From: JBDTSW01 sp963797835
GTDB lineage: Bacteria > Actinomycetota > Thermoleophilia > Solirubrobacterales > 70-9
DNA length: 64,000 nucleotides
Assembly (NCBI GenBank): GCA_963797835.1
Contig: CAWCRN010000031.1
Coordinates: forward strand, 102,496-166,495
Direction: 5' to 3'
Each line of letters opens with the position of its first letter. The first letter of the stretch is position 1. The notes beneath the pieces are model-generated. The model did not search any database and was not told the DNA's origin. It was given only the letters and a program-made list of their open reading frames with translations. A program made the translations under genes and the position numbers. Positions 27,277 through 35,786 of this stretch are shown one piece after another.

Positions 27277-27822
27277 CTACTGCGCCGTCGGTGCCAGAAC
27301 GTCCGGCCAGGAGCTGTCTCGGTGGGAGATGATGCGGCTGGCCGCCGCGGGCCATTCGACGCTGAAGGCGGGGTCGTCCCATCGCACGCCGCGCGCCGCC
27401 TCGGGCACATAGCGGTGGGACATCGCATAGAGGACGTCGGTGTCGTCCTCAAGGGTCTGGTAGCCCTGCGCGAATCCCTCCGGCACATAGGCGAGTCGCT
27501 CGTTCCGCGCAGTGAGCTCGGTCCCGACCCACTCGTTGCGGGTCGGCGAGCCGGGTCGCAAGTCAACCATGACCAGGAAGATGGATCCGGCCGTGCACCG
27601 GACCAGCTTGATCTCAGCGTGGGGCGCCTCCTGATAGTGCAGGCCCCGCAGCGTGTGACTGCGGGGGCTGCGAATCGTGCTGCTCTGAACGATCCGCATC
27701 GCGAGACCGTGTTCCGCGAACTCCTGCTCGCAGAAGGTACGTGCCAGGAAACCACGCTCGTCCTCGTGGCGCTCGGCGTCGATCAGATAGGCGTCGGCGA
27801 GCCTGGTCGGGGTAAAGATCAT
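27277..27822 (-). CDS. RmlC-like dTDP-4-dehydrorhamnose 3,5-epimerase family protein
   Basis: The start is ATG 27822 (MIFTPTRLADAYLIDAERHEDERGF), giving 181 residues. Family landmarks are FARTF-like FLARTFCEQEF, LRGLHYQ with the catalytic His, YVPEGFAQGYQTL and YAMSHRYVPEAARGVRWDDP. RmlC-type enzymes epimerise keto-deoxysugar nucleotides; this could act on a dTDP- or CDP-linked sugar. The start lies 19 bases downstream of the adjacent SDR stop on the same strand, so the two are one operon. Confidence 0.88.
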   Translation of the reverse strand: MIFTPTRLADAYLIDAERHEDERGFLARTFCEQEFAEHGLAMRIVQSSTIRSPRSHTLRGLHYQEAPHAEIKLVRCTAGSIFLVMVDLRPGSPTRNEWVGTELTARNERLAYVPEGFAQGYQTLEDDTDVLYAMSHRYVPEAARGVRWDDPAFSVEWPAAASRIISHRDSSWPDVLAPTAQ

Positions 27823-27841
27823 CGCGTCGGTGGGCTGGCCA

Positions 27842-28879
27842 TCAGGCGCCGACGGGGACTCGCCATCGCAGGTCCTGGTCGAGCTCGCCGGCATCCTGCA
27901 GCTCCTGAACGCGCCGGATGCGCAGGTACCGCTCGCCGGTGAACTGCTCGAAATTGAGGCCGTAGCTCATGAAGGCCTCGTGGAGCTCCTCCGCGCCTCT
28001 CCGTACCGTCCACCGGGTCTGGAACCCGGGGAGCACCCGCGCGAGCTTCGAGCAATCGACCTGATACGAGCGCTTGTCGGGGCCGCCTCCTGGGGCGAAC
28101 GTGGCCCGGGCACCGGGCACGACCTCCGCGACGATCTCGGCAAGGTCGCGGATCCGGTAATTCTCGCTGCTGGCGCCGACATTGAACGCCTCGTCGTGAA
28201 CGAGCTCTCGCGGCGCATGAAGCACGGAGAGGAAGGCGGAGGAGATGTCCTCGACGTGCACCAGCGGACGCCACGGCGTCCCGTCGCTCTTGATCAGGAT
28301 CTCGCCCGTGGTGTGGGCGTACCCGACGAGATTGTTCACGACCACGTCGGCGCGCAGGCGGGGCGAGACGCCGTAGGCGGTCGCGTTGCGCAGGTGAGTC
28401 GGGCTGAACGAGTCGTCCGCCAGGGCCGAGATGTCCCGCTCGGCGAGCACCTTCGACTCTCCGTAGGCCGTGACCGGCGCGAACTCGGCGCCCTCGTCGA
28501 GCATCTCGTCCCCCGCCTTGCCGTAGAGGCTGCAGGAGGAGGAGAACAGGAATCGCTCAACCCCGGCCTCCTTCGCCTTCTCGGCGATCCGCACCGACGC
28601 CAGGTGGTTGATGTCGTAGGTCGCCTGCGGGTTCAGGTCACCGACCGGGTCGTTGCACACCGCTGCGAGGTGAATGACGGCGTCGAACCCAGCGAGGTCA
28701 TCGCTCTCGATGTCGCGGACGTCGCGGTGAAGGGCGGTCGGGTCTGTGACGGTGGGGCCGAAGGTGCAGGTGGCGAACAGATCGGAGTCGACCCCGACGA
28801 CCTCATGGCCTGCGCCCTCGAGCCTGGGGACGAGAACCGAGCCGATGTATCCGTTGTGACCGGTGACGAGTACCCGCAA
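27842..28879 (-). CDS. NAD-dependent epimerase/dehydratase
   Basis: This is a 345-residue extended SDR protein. The NAD-binding motif is VTGHNGYIGSVLV, with VIHLAAVCNDPVGD. The active-site Ser region is FSSSCSLYG, with the Tyr-x-x-x-Lys motif in TAYGESKVLAE, followed by RNATAYGVSPRLRADVVVNNLV. These enzymes convert nucleotide sugars. The cysteine-rich SSSCSLYG variant is typical of a subgroup often linked to RmlC-like partners in deoxysugar and heptose loci. It is divergent from the second SDR at 28983. Confidence 0.87.
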   Translation of the reverse strand: MRVLVTGHNGYIGSVLVPRLEGAGHEVVGVDSDLFATCTFGPTVTDPTALHRDVRDIESDDLAGFDAVIHLAAVCNDPVGDLNPQATYDINHLASVRIAEKAKEAGVERFLFSSSCSLYGKAGDEMLDEGAEFAPVTAYGESKVLAERDISALADDSFSPTHLRNATAYGVSPRLRADVVVNNLVGYAHTTGEILIKSDGTPWRPLVHVEDISSAFLSVLHAPRELVHDEAFNVGASSENYRIRDLAEIVAEVVPGARATFAPGGGPDKRSYQVDCSKLARVLPGFQTRWTVRRGAEELHEAFMSYGLNFEQFTGERYLRIRRVQELQDAGELDQDLRWRVPVGA

Positions 28880-28982
28880 ACTGAACCTCCCGGGGTCTTG
28901 ACGTGTGAGCTCTCCGCCCGCGAGCGGGCCTATAGATTCTCAACGGCTGCCGACAGCCGATTCGTGCGCCCGGCGCCTGCAA

Positions 28983-29921
28983 ATGCCCGCCAATCCCATC
29001 AACTCGCTGTCCGGACAACGCCTGCTCGTGACCGGTGCCTCGGGGTTCATCGGCGCGCGGCTCTGCGCACGCGCGCTGGAGGAGGGTGCGATCGTGCACG
29101 CCCTGTCTCGCAGTCCCCAAGGCGAAGGCGGTGGGCTGCGATGGGAGCGCGGCGATCTTACCGACGAGGCGATGGCCCGCGACCTCGTTCGCCGCACGCA
29201 GCCAGACGTCGTCGTCCATCTCGCCAGCGAGGTCAGCGGTGGCCGTGACCTCGATCTGGTGCTGCCGATGCTGCAGGCGAACCTCGTGGCGGCGGTCAAC
29301 GTCATGCTGGCCTGCGCCGACGCCGGGTGTCGTCGCCTGGTCCTGGCCGGCTCCATGGAGGAGCCCGACCTGGGCCACGGCGAGGCGGTGGCGCAGTCTC
29401 CTTACGCCGCTGCAAAGTGGGCCGCGCTGGCCTATGCGCGTTCCTTCCATGCCCTCTACGACCTCCCGGTGGTCCACCTGCGCGTCTTCATGGTGTACGG
29501 GCCGGGGCAACGCGACCTGCGCAAGTTCGTGCCTTACGTGACAGTGTCGCTCCTTCGCGGCCTGGCACCGAAGCTCACGAGCGGGGCCCGGGGCGTGGAC
29601 TGGATCTTCGTCGACGATGTCGTCGACGCGTTCCTCAGGGCCGCGGTCGCTCCCGGCCTGGAGGGGGCGTCGCTGGACATCGGGTCGGGTGAGCTCGTAA
29701 CGGTACGCGAACTCGCCGTTCGCCTGCACGATCTCATCGGTGGCGACGTCGAGCCAGCCTTCGGTGCGATCGCGGATCGGCAGCTGGAGCGAGTTTCGAT
29801 CGCCAACCCGACGAGGGCGACTGGTGAGATGGGCTGGCGGCCCCGCACACTGCTCGGCGAGGGTCTCGAGCAGACGGTGGAGTTCTATCGTTCCCATCTC
29901 GACCGTCTGCCTCCCGCCTGA
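28983..29921 (+). CDS. NAD-dependent epimerase/dehydratase
   Basis: The start is ATG 28983, giving 312 residues. The dinucleotide-binding motif is VTGASGFIGARL, with VVHLASEVSGG. The catalytic motif is SPYAAAKWAALAYAR, and substrate-domain segments include VYGPGQRDLRKFVPY and WIFVDDVVDAFL. It belongs to the extended SDR family of sugar-nucleotide 4-reductases and epimerases. Its 3' end overlaps the convergent glycosyltransferase by about 37 bases. Exact substrate unknown. Confidence 0.86.
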   Translation: MPANPINSLSGQRLLVTGASGFIGARLCARALEEGAIVHALSRSPQGEGGGLRWERGDLTDEAMARDLVRRTQPDVVVHLASEVSGGRDLDLVLPMLQANLVAAVNVMLACADAGCRRLVLAGSMEEPDLGHGEAVAQSPYAAAKWAALAYARSFHALYDLPVVHLRVFMVYGPGQRDLRKFVPYVTVSLLRGLAPKLTSGARGVDWIFVDDVVDAFLRAAVAPGLEGASLDIGSGELVTVRELAVRLHDLIGGDVEPAFGAIADRQLERVSIANPTRATGEMGWRPRTLLGEGLEQTVEFYRSHLDRLPPA

Positions 29922-31180
29922 TCCGACGCGAACGCGTGAGCACGCGCACAAGAGTCACTGTCTCGCCTCGGGAGCCTCTGCGGGGCGAACTCGCGGCGGT
30001 CAGGGCTCCCCGAGGTGCCGGCGAGTACTTCCTCGTAAACAGAGAGGACGCGCTCGGCGTGGGCGCCCCGGTCGAAGGCCGATGCCCGCGCGCGCCCTCG
30101 GCGCGCCATTTCAGCGAGGCGATGGGGATCGCTCAGAAGCGGTGAGAGGGCTGCCACCCATGTGTCGGGTCGCCGCGGGGGCAGCAGCAAGCCCTCCACA
30201 CCATCATCCAGAACTTCACGCGGGCCACCGACTGAGGTCGCCGCGACGGGCACGCCCACCGCGAGAGCCTCGACTACGGTCCGGCCGAAGGGCTCCTCCC
30301 AAGAGGGCACCAACAGCATGTCCAATGCTCGTAGCAGCTCAGGCACGTCACTCCGCTCGCCGAGGAGCGCTACTCGGTCGCCGAGGCCGAGACCATCGAC
30401 GAGCGCCTCAAGCCTCCGGACGAAGGTGTGATTGTCGTGGCGAGTGGAGCTGCTCACGAACTTGGCCGAGCCGGCTAGGAGCAGTCGCACCCCAGGGTGT
30501 GCATCACGCAGGCCCGCGACGATGCGGACGGCATCGTCCTGAGCCTTCCATGGGGTGAGCTGGGCTACCACGCCCAGGACGGGTGCAGCATCGGCCGGGA
30601 TCCCGAGCGCGGCCCGTGCCTGGCGCCGATCCAGCTCCGCGGCGACGTTCAGCCGATCCAGGTCGACGGGGCTATGAGCGACGGTGAGGAGCACGTCCTC
30701 CCGCCGGGGGGCGAAGCGGTCGAGCGTATGGGCCGAGTTGCCGACGATCGCAGAGGCCCCAGTTCCGACCGCGATGCGCGTCAGCTGCGTCAGCGGGCCA
30801 TCTGGGAGTACGTCGCGCACATGCACGACGGCCGGCGGCGCACCCATGCGCGCCGCTGCCGCGGCGACGATCCCGGCGCGGATCGAGTTCGCGTGCACGA
30901 GGTGGAAGCCCCCCCGCCGAGCGATGCTGCGAACGCTCCAGGCAGCGCGGGCGAGCTCACCGACCGTTCTCGGCGTGTGGAGGGGATGCGGCCTCAGACT
31001 TCCGGCGATGCCCGTAATCGTCCGCACAGGCACGCCCACCGCTCGGAGCGCGGCGGAAAGCGGACCCTCGGGTGTAGCGACCGTCGGCTGGACCCTCGCT
31101 CCGAGCCCGGCGAGGAGCTCGAGGAGCGAGCGCTCGCCGCCGCTCACCTGGGCCGTGTGATTGACGTAGAGGACCCGCAC
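29885..31180 (-). CDS. GT4-family glycosyltransferase
   Basis: I choose GTG 31180 (VRVLYVNHTAQVSGGERSLLELL), one base after the upstream gene's stop; the protein has about 431 residues. The GT-B fold shows the acceptor domain start, LVHANSIRAGIV, the donor-domain VLGVVAQLTPWKAQDD and the E-x7-E motif in SWEEPFGRTVVEALAVGVPVAATSVGG. It is one of several glycosyltransferases that would add successive sugars to the lipid-linked repeat unit. Donor and acceptor cannot be assigned. Confidence 0.9.
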   Translation of the reverse strand: MRVLYVNHTAQVSGGERSLLELLAGLGARVQPTVATPEGPLSAALRAVGVPVRTITGIAGSLRPHPLHTPRTVGELARAAWSVRSIARRGGFHLVHANSIRAGIVAAAAARMGAPPAVVHVRDVLPDGPLTQLTRIAVGTGASAIVGNSAHTLDRFAPRREDVLLTVAHSPVDLDRLNVAAELDRRQARAALGIPADAAPVLGVVAQLTPWKAQDDAVRIVAGLRDAHPGVRLLLAGSAKFVSSSTRHDNHTFVRRLEALVDGLGLGDRVALLGERSDVPELLRALDMLLVPSWEEPFGRTVVEALAVGVPVAATSVGGPREVLDDGVEGLLLPPRRPDTWVAALSPLLSDPHRLAEMARRGRARASAFDRGAHAERVLSVYEEVLAGTSGSPDRREFAPQRLPRRDSDSCARAHAFASDQAGGRRSRWER

Positions 31181-31181
31181 G

Positions 31182-32273
31182 TCAGCCGCCTGCCGCCACC
31201 TCGTCGAGTACCTCCCGGACGCGCGCAGCGACCGCCGGCCACGCATGCTCGCGCGCGCGGGCAGCCCCCGCCCGGCCCAGCCGCGCGGCGCGCTCCGGAT
31301 CGATCAGCAGCTCGGCGAGCGTGTCGGCGAGCCCGACGTGGTCCGTGGGATCTACGAGCAGGCCGGTTCTTCCGTGAACCACGGCGTCGCGCGCCCCACC
31401 GGCGTCCCCCGCGACCACCGGCAGCTCGTGCAACCCCGCCTCCAGAAACACGATGCCGAACCCCTCACCGGCGAGGCCGCCCGCGGGCAGCCGACAGGGC
31501 ATGCAGAACACGTGTGCGCGGTCGAGCCACCGGTCCCGCTCCTCGTCGCTGACGCCGCCGACGAAGCGCGCGTTTGCGCCCGTATTGCGGGCCAACGCCT
31601 CGAGCGGGCCTCGAAGCGGACCGTCGCCTATCACGACCCATCGGGCGCCGGGAACGAGCGCGCCAACCAGCGGCATCGCGCGGGCGAGCGTGTCATGGCC
31701 CTTGTATCGCTCCGCCAGTCTGCTGATGGTGAGCACGGTGGGCCGGGCGGCGCGCGGGCAGGCTGGCCCCCCGTCGCGGAGGTCGACCCCGGGCGAAACG
31801 ATCCCGACTCGCCGCGGGTCCGCGCCCGCGTCAAGCGCAAGGGAGCGCGAGTAGCCGCTGACGGCGACGATGGCGCTCGCACGGCGGAGCGCGAACCGTG
31901 CGAGCGCCGGCTTCTGGGGTACTTCCATCGCGTGCACCCACTGCACCCAAGGACGGCGCAGTGCGCGCGCCAGTGCCATCGCGCCGGGAGCCGCGAACAG
32001 ATGCAGACTGAGGATCACGTCTGGGCGGTCTCTCAATCCGTCGCGGATCGCGGCGGCATTCAGTGCCGCTGCCGCGGCGGCTCCTGACGGCCATGGGCTC
32101 CAGGCTCGATGCACGTGCGCCGTCGGTCCGCCGTTGTCCTGATGGCCGTCTTCTCTACGGCCGAGCGTCACGACACGCGTGGCCGCGTCGAGGTGCTCGG
32201 CGAGCCGGACAGCCACGTGCTGGATCCCGCCGCGGGCCGGCGGGAAGTCGGGCGTTACGAGCAGGACGCGCAG
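31182..32273 (-). CDS. GT4-family glycosyltransferase, probable CTG start
   Basis: The conserved N-terminus LRVLLVTPDFPPARGGIQHV precedes any ATG, GTG or TTG. The only codon at its head is CTG 32273, one base after the asparagine synthase stop, with GGGAG about nine bases upstream; a stop lies three codons before it. A GTG at 32216 would cut off the nucleotide-binding first strand. The rest is a normal GT4: ISRLAERYKGHDTL, FCMPCRLPAGGLAGEGFGIVFLEAG and the acidic EGFG...EAG site. It lies in the same operon as the neighbouring transferase and asnB. Confidence 0.85.
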   Translation of the reverse strand: MRVLLVTPDFPPARGGIQHVAVRLAEHLDAATRVVTLGRREDGHQDNGGPTAHVHRAWSPWPSGAAAAAALNAAAIRDGLRDRPDVILSLHLFAAPGAMALARALRRPWVQWVHAMEVPQKPALARFALRRASAIVAVSGYSRSLALDAGADPRRVGIVSPGVDLRDGGPACPRAARPTVLTISRLAERYKGHDTLARAMPLVGALVPGARWVVIGDGPLRGPLEALARNTGANARFVGGVSDEERDRWLDRAHVFCMPCRLPAGGLAGEGFGIVFLEAGLHELPVVAGDAGGARDAVVHGRTGLLVDPTDHVGLADTLAELLIDPERAARLGRAGAARAREHAWPAVAARVREVLDEVAAGG

Positions 32274-32274
32274 C

Positions 32275-34151
32275 TCAGCTCAGCTCCCGTCCTCGCATCC
32301 GGTCCAGCCAGAGCCCGAAGGCCAACAGCGGCCAGATAGCGTTGCTTCGGTCCCGGGTACCGGTTCGATGCTCTGCGACGAGCTCGGCGGCCTCCTCGCA
32401 ATTGAACCAGCCCTCGGTGAAGGCGCTCCCATCCGCCAGCTGGCGATCGACGAGCGGCGCGAGCGGGCCGCGCAGCCAGTCTGCCGCCGGCACCCGAAAG
32501 GCCGTCTTCGGACGCCGCCGGGCGGCCGCCGGCGCCACCCGAGTGAGCAGCGCCCGAAGCAACGCCTTCCCACCGTCGCCGACGTGGGTTCGATCCGACA
32601 CCGTCGCGGCGAACTCGGCCAGCTCGCGGTTCAGATACGGGGTGCGAACCTCAAGCGACACCCGCATGCCGGCACGGTCGGCCTTGACCAGCACGTCGTC
32701 CGGCAGCCAGTGCAGCTGATCGAGGATCATCAGCTCGCGGATCGGCTCACCGCCGGAGACCCCGTTCAGCCGCCCTGCGAGGTCGTTGACGAGACCGTCG
32801 TGGGGGACCCGATCGCGCAGTGCCGGGCCATAGAGGCGTGAGCGGAGGAGGCGCCGCCGGGCCGTGACCCAGTCCAGGTGGCGCTCGAGCGGCTCGCCGG
32901 GCTTGAGGACGTCGGCAACGCGGGTGGCGCGGGGATGCGGCACCCTTCCCGCCACCAGCGCGAGGCCCGACGCGACCCGAGCCGGCAAGGCTCGGCCCAG
33001 TTGCTCCGAGCGCCGGAGCCAGCGGTACCGCGGGTAGCCGCCGAAGAGCTCGTCAGCCCCCTCGCCGCCGATCGCGACGGTTACATCGTGCCGGGCGTGC
33101 TCGGCGATCGCGTGCAGCGGGATCAGGGCCTGATCCGCCAGCGGCTGGTCCATTCCGGCGAGGAGGGCCGGAACGCGCCGGAGCAGCTGCTCCTGAGTCA
33201 GGACCAGCTCGTGATGCTCCGTTCCCAGCTCCTGCGCCGTGCGTCGCGCCTGCGTCGTCTCGCTCACGGCTCCGGTGTCGTAGCCGACCGTGAACGTCTT
33301 GATCGGCTTGCTGGACGCCCTCGCCGCGAGCGCGGCGATCAGCGTCGAGTCAAGCCCACCGCTGAGAAACACGCCGAGCGGGACATCGGCGAGGAGGCGA
33401 CTTGCACCGAGCTCTCGAGCAGCCGGCCGGTCTCGGCTACCAGCTCCTCGAACGGCTCTGCAGACGTTGACGCCGCAGAAGCAAGTGGAGTCCAGTAGGG
33501 CTCAACCTGAGCTCGCTTCGACCGGCGTTCCCAGCGCAGGAGGTGGCCTGGGGGGAGCTGCCTGATCCCGCGAACGATCGAGCCAGGACCGGGCACGTAG
33601 CCGAAGACGAAGAACGCATCGACGGCCGTGGGGTCGAGCTCCGGCTCCTGGTTCTTCGCCGCGAGCAGAGCATCGAGCTCGGAGGCGAACAGCAGCTCGT
33701 TGCCGTGCTCCGCGTAGAAGAGCGGCTTCTCCCCGAAGCGGTCGCGCACGAGGAGTAGCTCCTGCCGCTCGGCATCCCAGAGAGCGAAGGCGTACATCCC
33801 CTCGAGCGCGTGTACCATGGCCGCGCCGTAGTCCTCGTAGAGGTGGACCAGCACCTCGGTGTCGACGCCGGACGAGAACCGGTGCCCGCGCCCGAGGAGC
33901 GTTTGGCGCAGACCCGGGTGGTTGTACACCTCCCCGTTGAGCGCGGCCCAGACCGTGCCGTCCTCGTTGGCCACCGGCTGGTGGCCGCCCTCGACGTCGA
34001 TGATGCTTAGGCGCCGGGCGCCGAGACTGACACCCGAGGAGCGGTCCGTATACGTGCCGTCATCGTCGGGACCGCGCGCGACCATCGCAGCGTTCATCCG
34101 CGTGACTTGCTCGCAGTCGAAGTCGTTGGTGCTGCCGCAGATCCCGCACAT
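32275..34151 (-). CDS. asnB: Asparagine synthase (glutamine-hydrolysing), one frameshift
   Basis: Full-length AsnB-type protein over two frames. The N-terminal glutaminase starts MCGICG with Cys2 intact and has LSIIDVEGGHQPV and NGEVYNH. The synthetase domain has the ATP-pyrophosphatase loop FLSGGLDSTLIAAL and GGEGADELFGGYPRY. One base is missing near 33403, where SSVQ should continue SRLLADVPLGVF. Both active sites are preserved, unlike the lasso cyclase at 55825. Copies in polysaccharide loci may amidate uronic acids rather than make asparagine; that is inference. Confidence 0.87.
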
Positions 34152-34160
34152 GCCTAGGTA

Positions 34161-35753
34161 TCAGCGGTGGCCGGCCTCATGCGTCGGCGCCGCTTGAAAT
34201 GAAGAACGCCGAACTCCCAGCTGCTCTTGCACGCCATCTGAGCGCTTCACCTCCCGGCACAGCCAGTAGGCGGCCAAGCCGGCGGCGAGCCAGAACCAGG
34301 GTTCAAATGGCGGCGCACTCATGATAGGGCCACCCAGTCCACCTGTGAGGATGACGAAGCAGGAGGAGAACGCTCCAGCCAGGTACGTTCGCGCACGTGT
34401 GTCTTGGACGCGTCGCAGACGTGTCAACGCGAGCCACAGAAGAAGAAGAAGGAAGCCGGTGAACGTGATGAGCCCCGGGACTCCGAGCTCGATTGCGAGG
34501 TAATTGAACTGCGTTTCGCCATTGAGGACCTCATCACGCGTCTCCACGGGGCGTTCCCCGCCGCCAAACCCGGCAGCAGGGCCGGTCATCGCGAGCCCCG
34601 CGCCGAGCGGGAGGTGCGAGATGTAGTGGAAGAGACTGCTGTTGTCGTCGACCCGATAGTTGTAGGCCGTGCCGAGAACCTTGCCTGGGGCGATGCTGTC
34701 GTACCGGTCGAACGAGCCGTGGTCTGCTCTTGCGGTGATGAACTGGATCGTGACGACTGCGAGAACAACGGCTGCGAGCACCGCGGCGAGAGATCGCCGG
34801 GAGCGCCCCGCTGCGATGCTGAGGGCCACGAAGGCGGCGACCGCGACGACGACCCCGACAATCGCAGTGCGAGACTGGGAGGTAAGGATCGCTGCGATCA
34901 CGCCAGCCCCCAGGAGCCCACCCAACCAGGCCCGCTTCGCGAAGCTCCCGGTGGCTAGCAGGGCCAGGGTCAGCGGCGCCGCGATGACCGCGACGGCTCC
35001 GCCAAACCCCATGTCCGACCCGAGAGCGAACGGCCGTACCCGGTGGACACCGGAGTCGTCCAGGAAGCCTCGCCCCGACACGCCCTGTCCTTCGATGCGC
35101 TCGGCGTAGCCTGGCCCCCAGGAGGAGAGCTCTTCCGGGGTGAGCTGGTACTGAATCAGACTGACCAGGCCATTGATAGCCGCAATCACAACGAGGAGCA
35201 GCGCCAGGTTGCGCAGGGAGCGCTCGGTTCGTAGCAACATGAACCCGACGAAGAAGAGCGGGACGAACTCCAAGTGCTGCCGCAATCCAGCTGTGGCCTT
35301 GAGTGCGTTCAGCGTGTTCGGGTTGAATATCTGAACGATCACGACGGCGCAGAAGGCCACCACCCAGGGGGTAAGTGGCGGCATCCGGGGGAGCGGCCAC
35401 CTGCCGAGCAGGGGGATCAGCGCCGCCCCCGCGATCGCGAGCACAAGCGCCCAGCGGAACAGCGGAAGCGCCGGGTCGCCGGTGCGCAGTTTGAGGAAGC
35501 CGTCCAGAAGGCCGATGTACAGGGCCAGGATCGCCAGCATCAGGCCGTACCTGCGGCTTAGTGCCAAGTATGCGACGGCCGGTCCGCCAAGGGCGATCGC
35601 GATGTACACCTCGCCGCTGGTCTCGGGCAGCCTGAGGGCGATGGCGAGCGCCAACAAACCGCCGGCACAGCTTGCAACGGCCAACATGGCCAAGTCGCGT
35701 GGGCCGAGGCGTAGAGTAGCTCCGGGCAGCGCCCTAGCAGCGGCTCTGGTCAC
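34161..35753 (-). CDS. O-antigen ligase / Wzy-like membrane protein
   Basis: This 530-residue integral membrane protein has about 11-12 hydrophobic segments and a large periplasmic-type loop (about residues 340-410: ARADHGSFDRYDSIAPGKVL...HYISHLPLGAGLAMTG). This is the layout of the Wzy_C/WaaL ligase family, which polymerises or ligates lipid-linked glycans outside the membrane. The NYLAIELGVPGL segment after the loop is common in this family. It sits between asnB and the Wzc-like kinase, as expected for a Wzx/Wzy-type pathway. Confidence 0.82.
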   Translation of the reverse strand: MTRAAARALPGATLRLGPRDLAMLAVASCAGGLLALAIALRLPETSGEVYIAIALGGPAVAYLALSRRYGLMLAILALYIGLLDGFLKLRTGDPALPLFRWALVLAIAGAALIPLLGRWPLPRMPPLTPWVVAFCAVVIVQIFNPNTLNALKATAGLRQHLEFVPLFFVGFMLLRTERSLRNLALLLVVIAAINGLVSLIQYQLTPEELSSWGPGYAERIEGQGVSGRGFLDDSGVHRVRPFALGSDMGFGGAVAVIAAPLTLALLATGSFAKRAWLGGLLGAGVIAAILTSQSRTAIVGVVVAVAAFVALSIAAGRSRRSLAAVLAAVVLAVVTIQFITARADHGSFDRYDSIAPGKVLGTAYNYRVDDNSSLFHYISHLPLGAGLAMTGPAAGFGGGERPVETRDEVLNGETQFNYLAIELGVPGLITFTGFLLLLLWLALTRLRRVQDTRARTYLAGAFSSCFVILTGGLGGPIMSAPPFEPWFWLAAGLAAYWLCREVKRSDGVQEQLGVRRSSFQAAPTHEAGHR

Positions 35754-35786
35754 TCGACGTGGGCTCCCGCTTGAGCCACGGGGACG

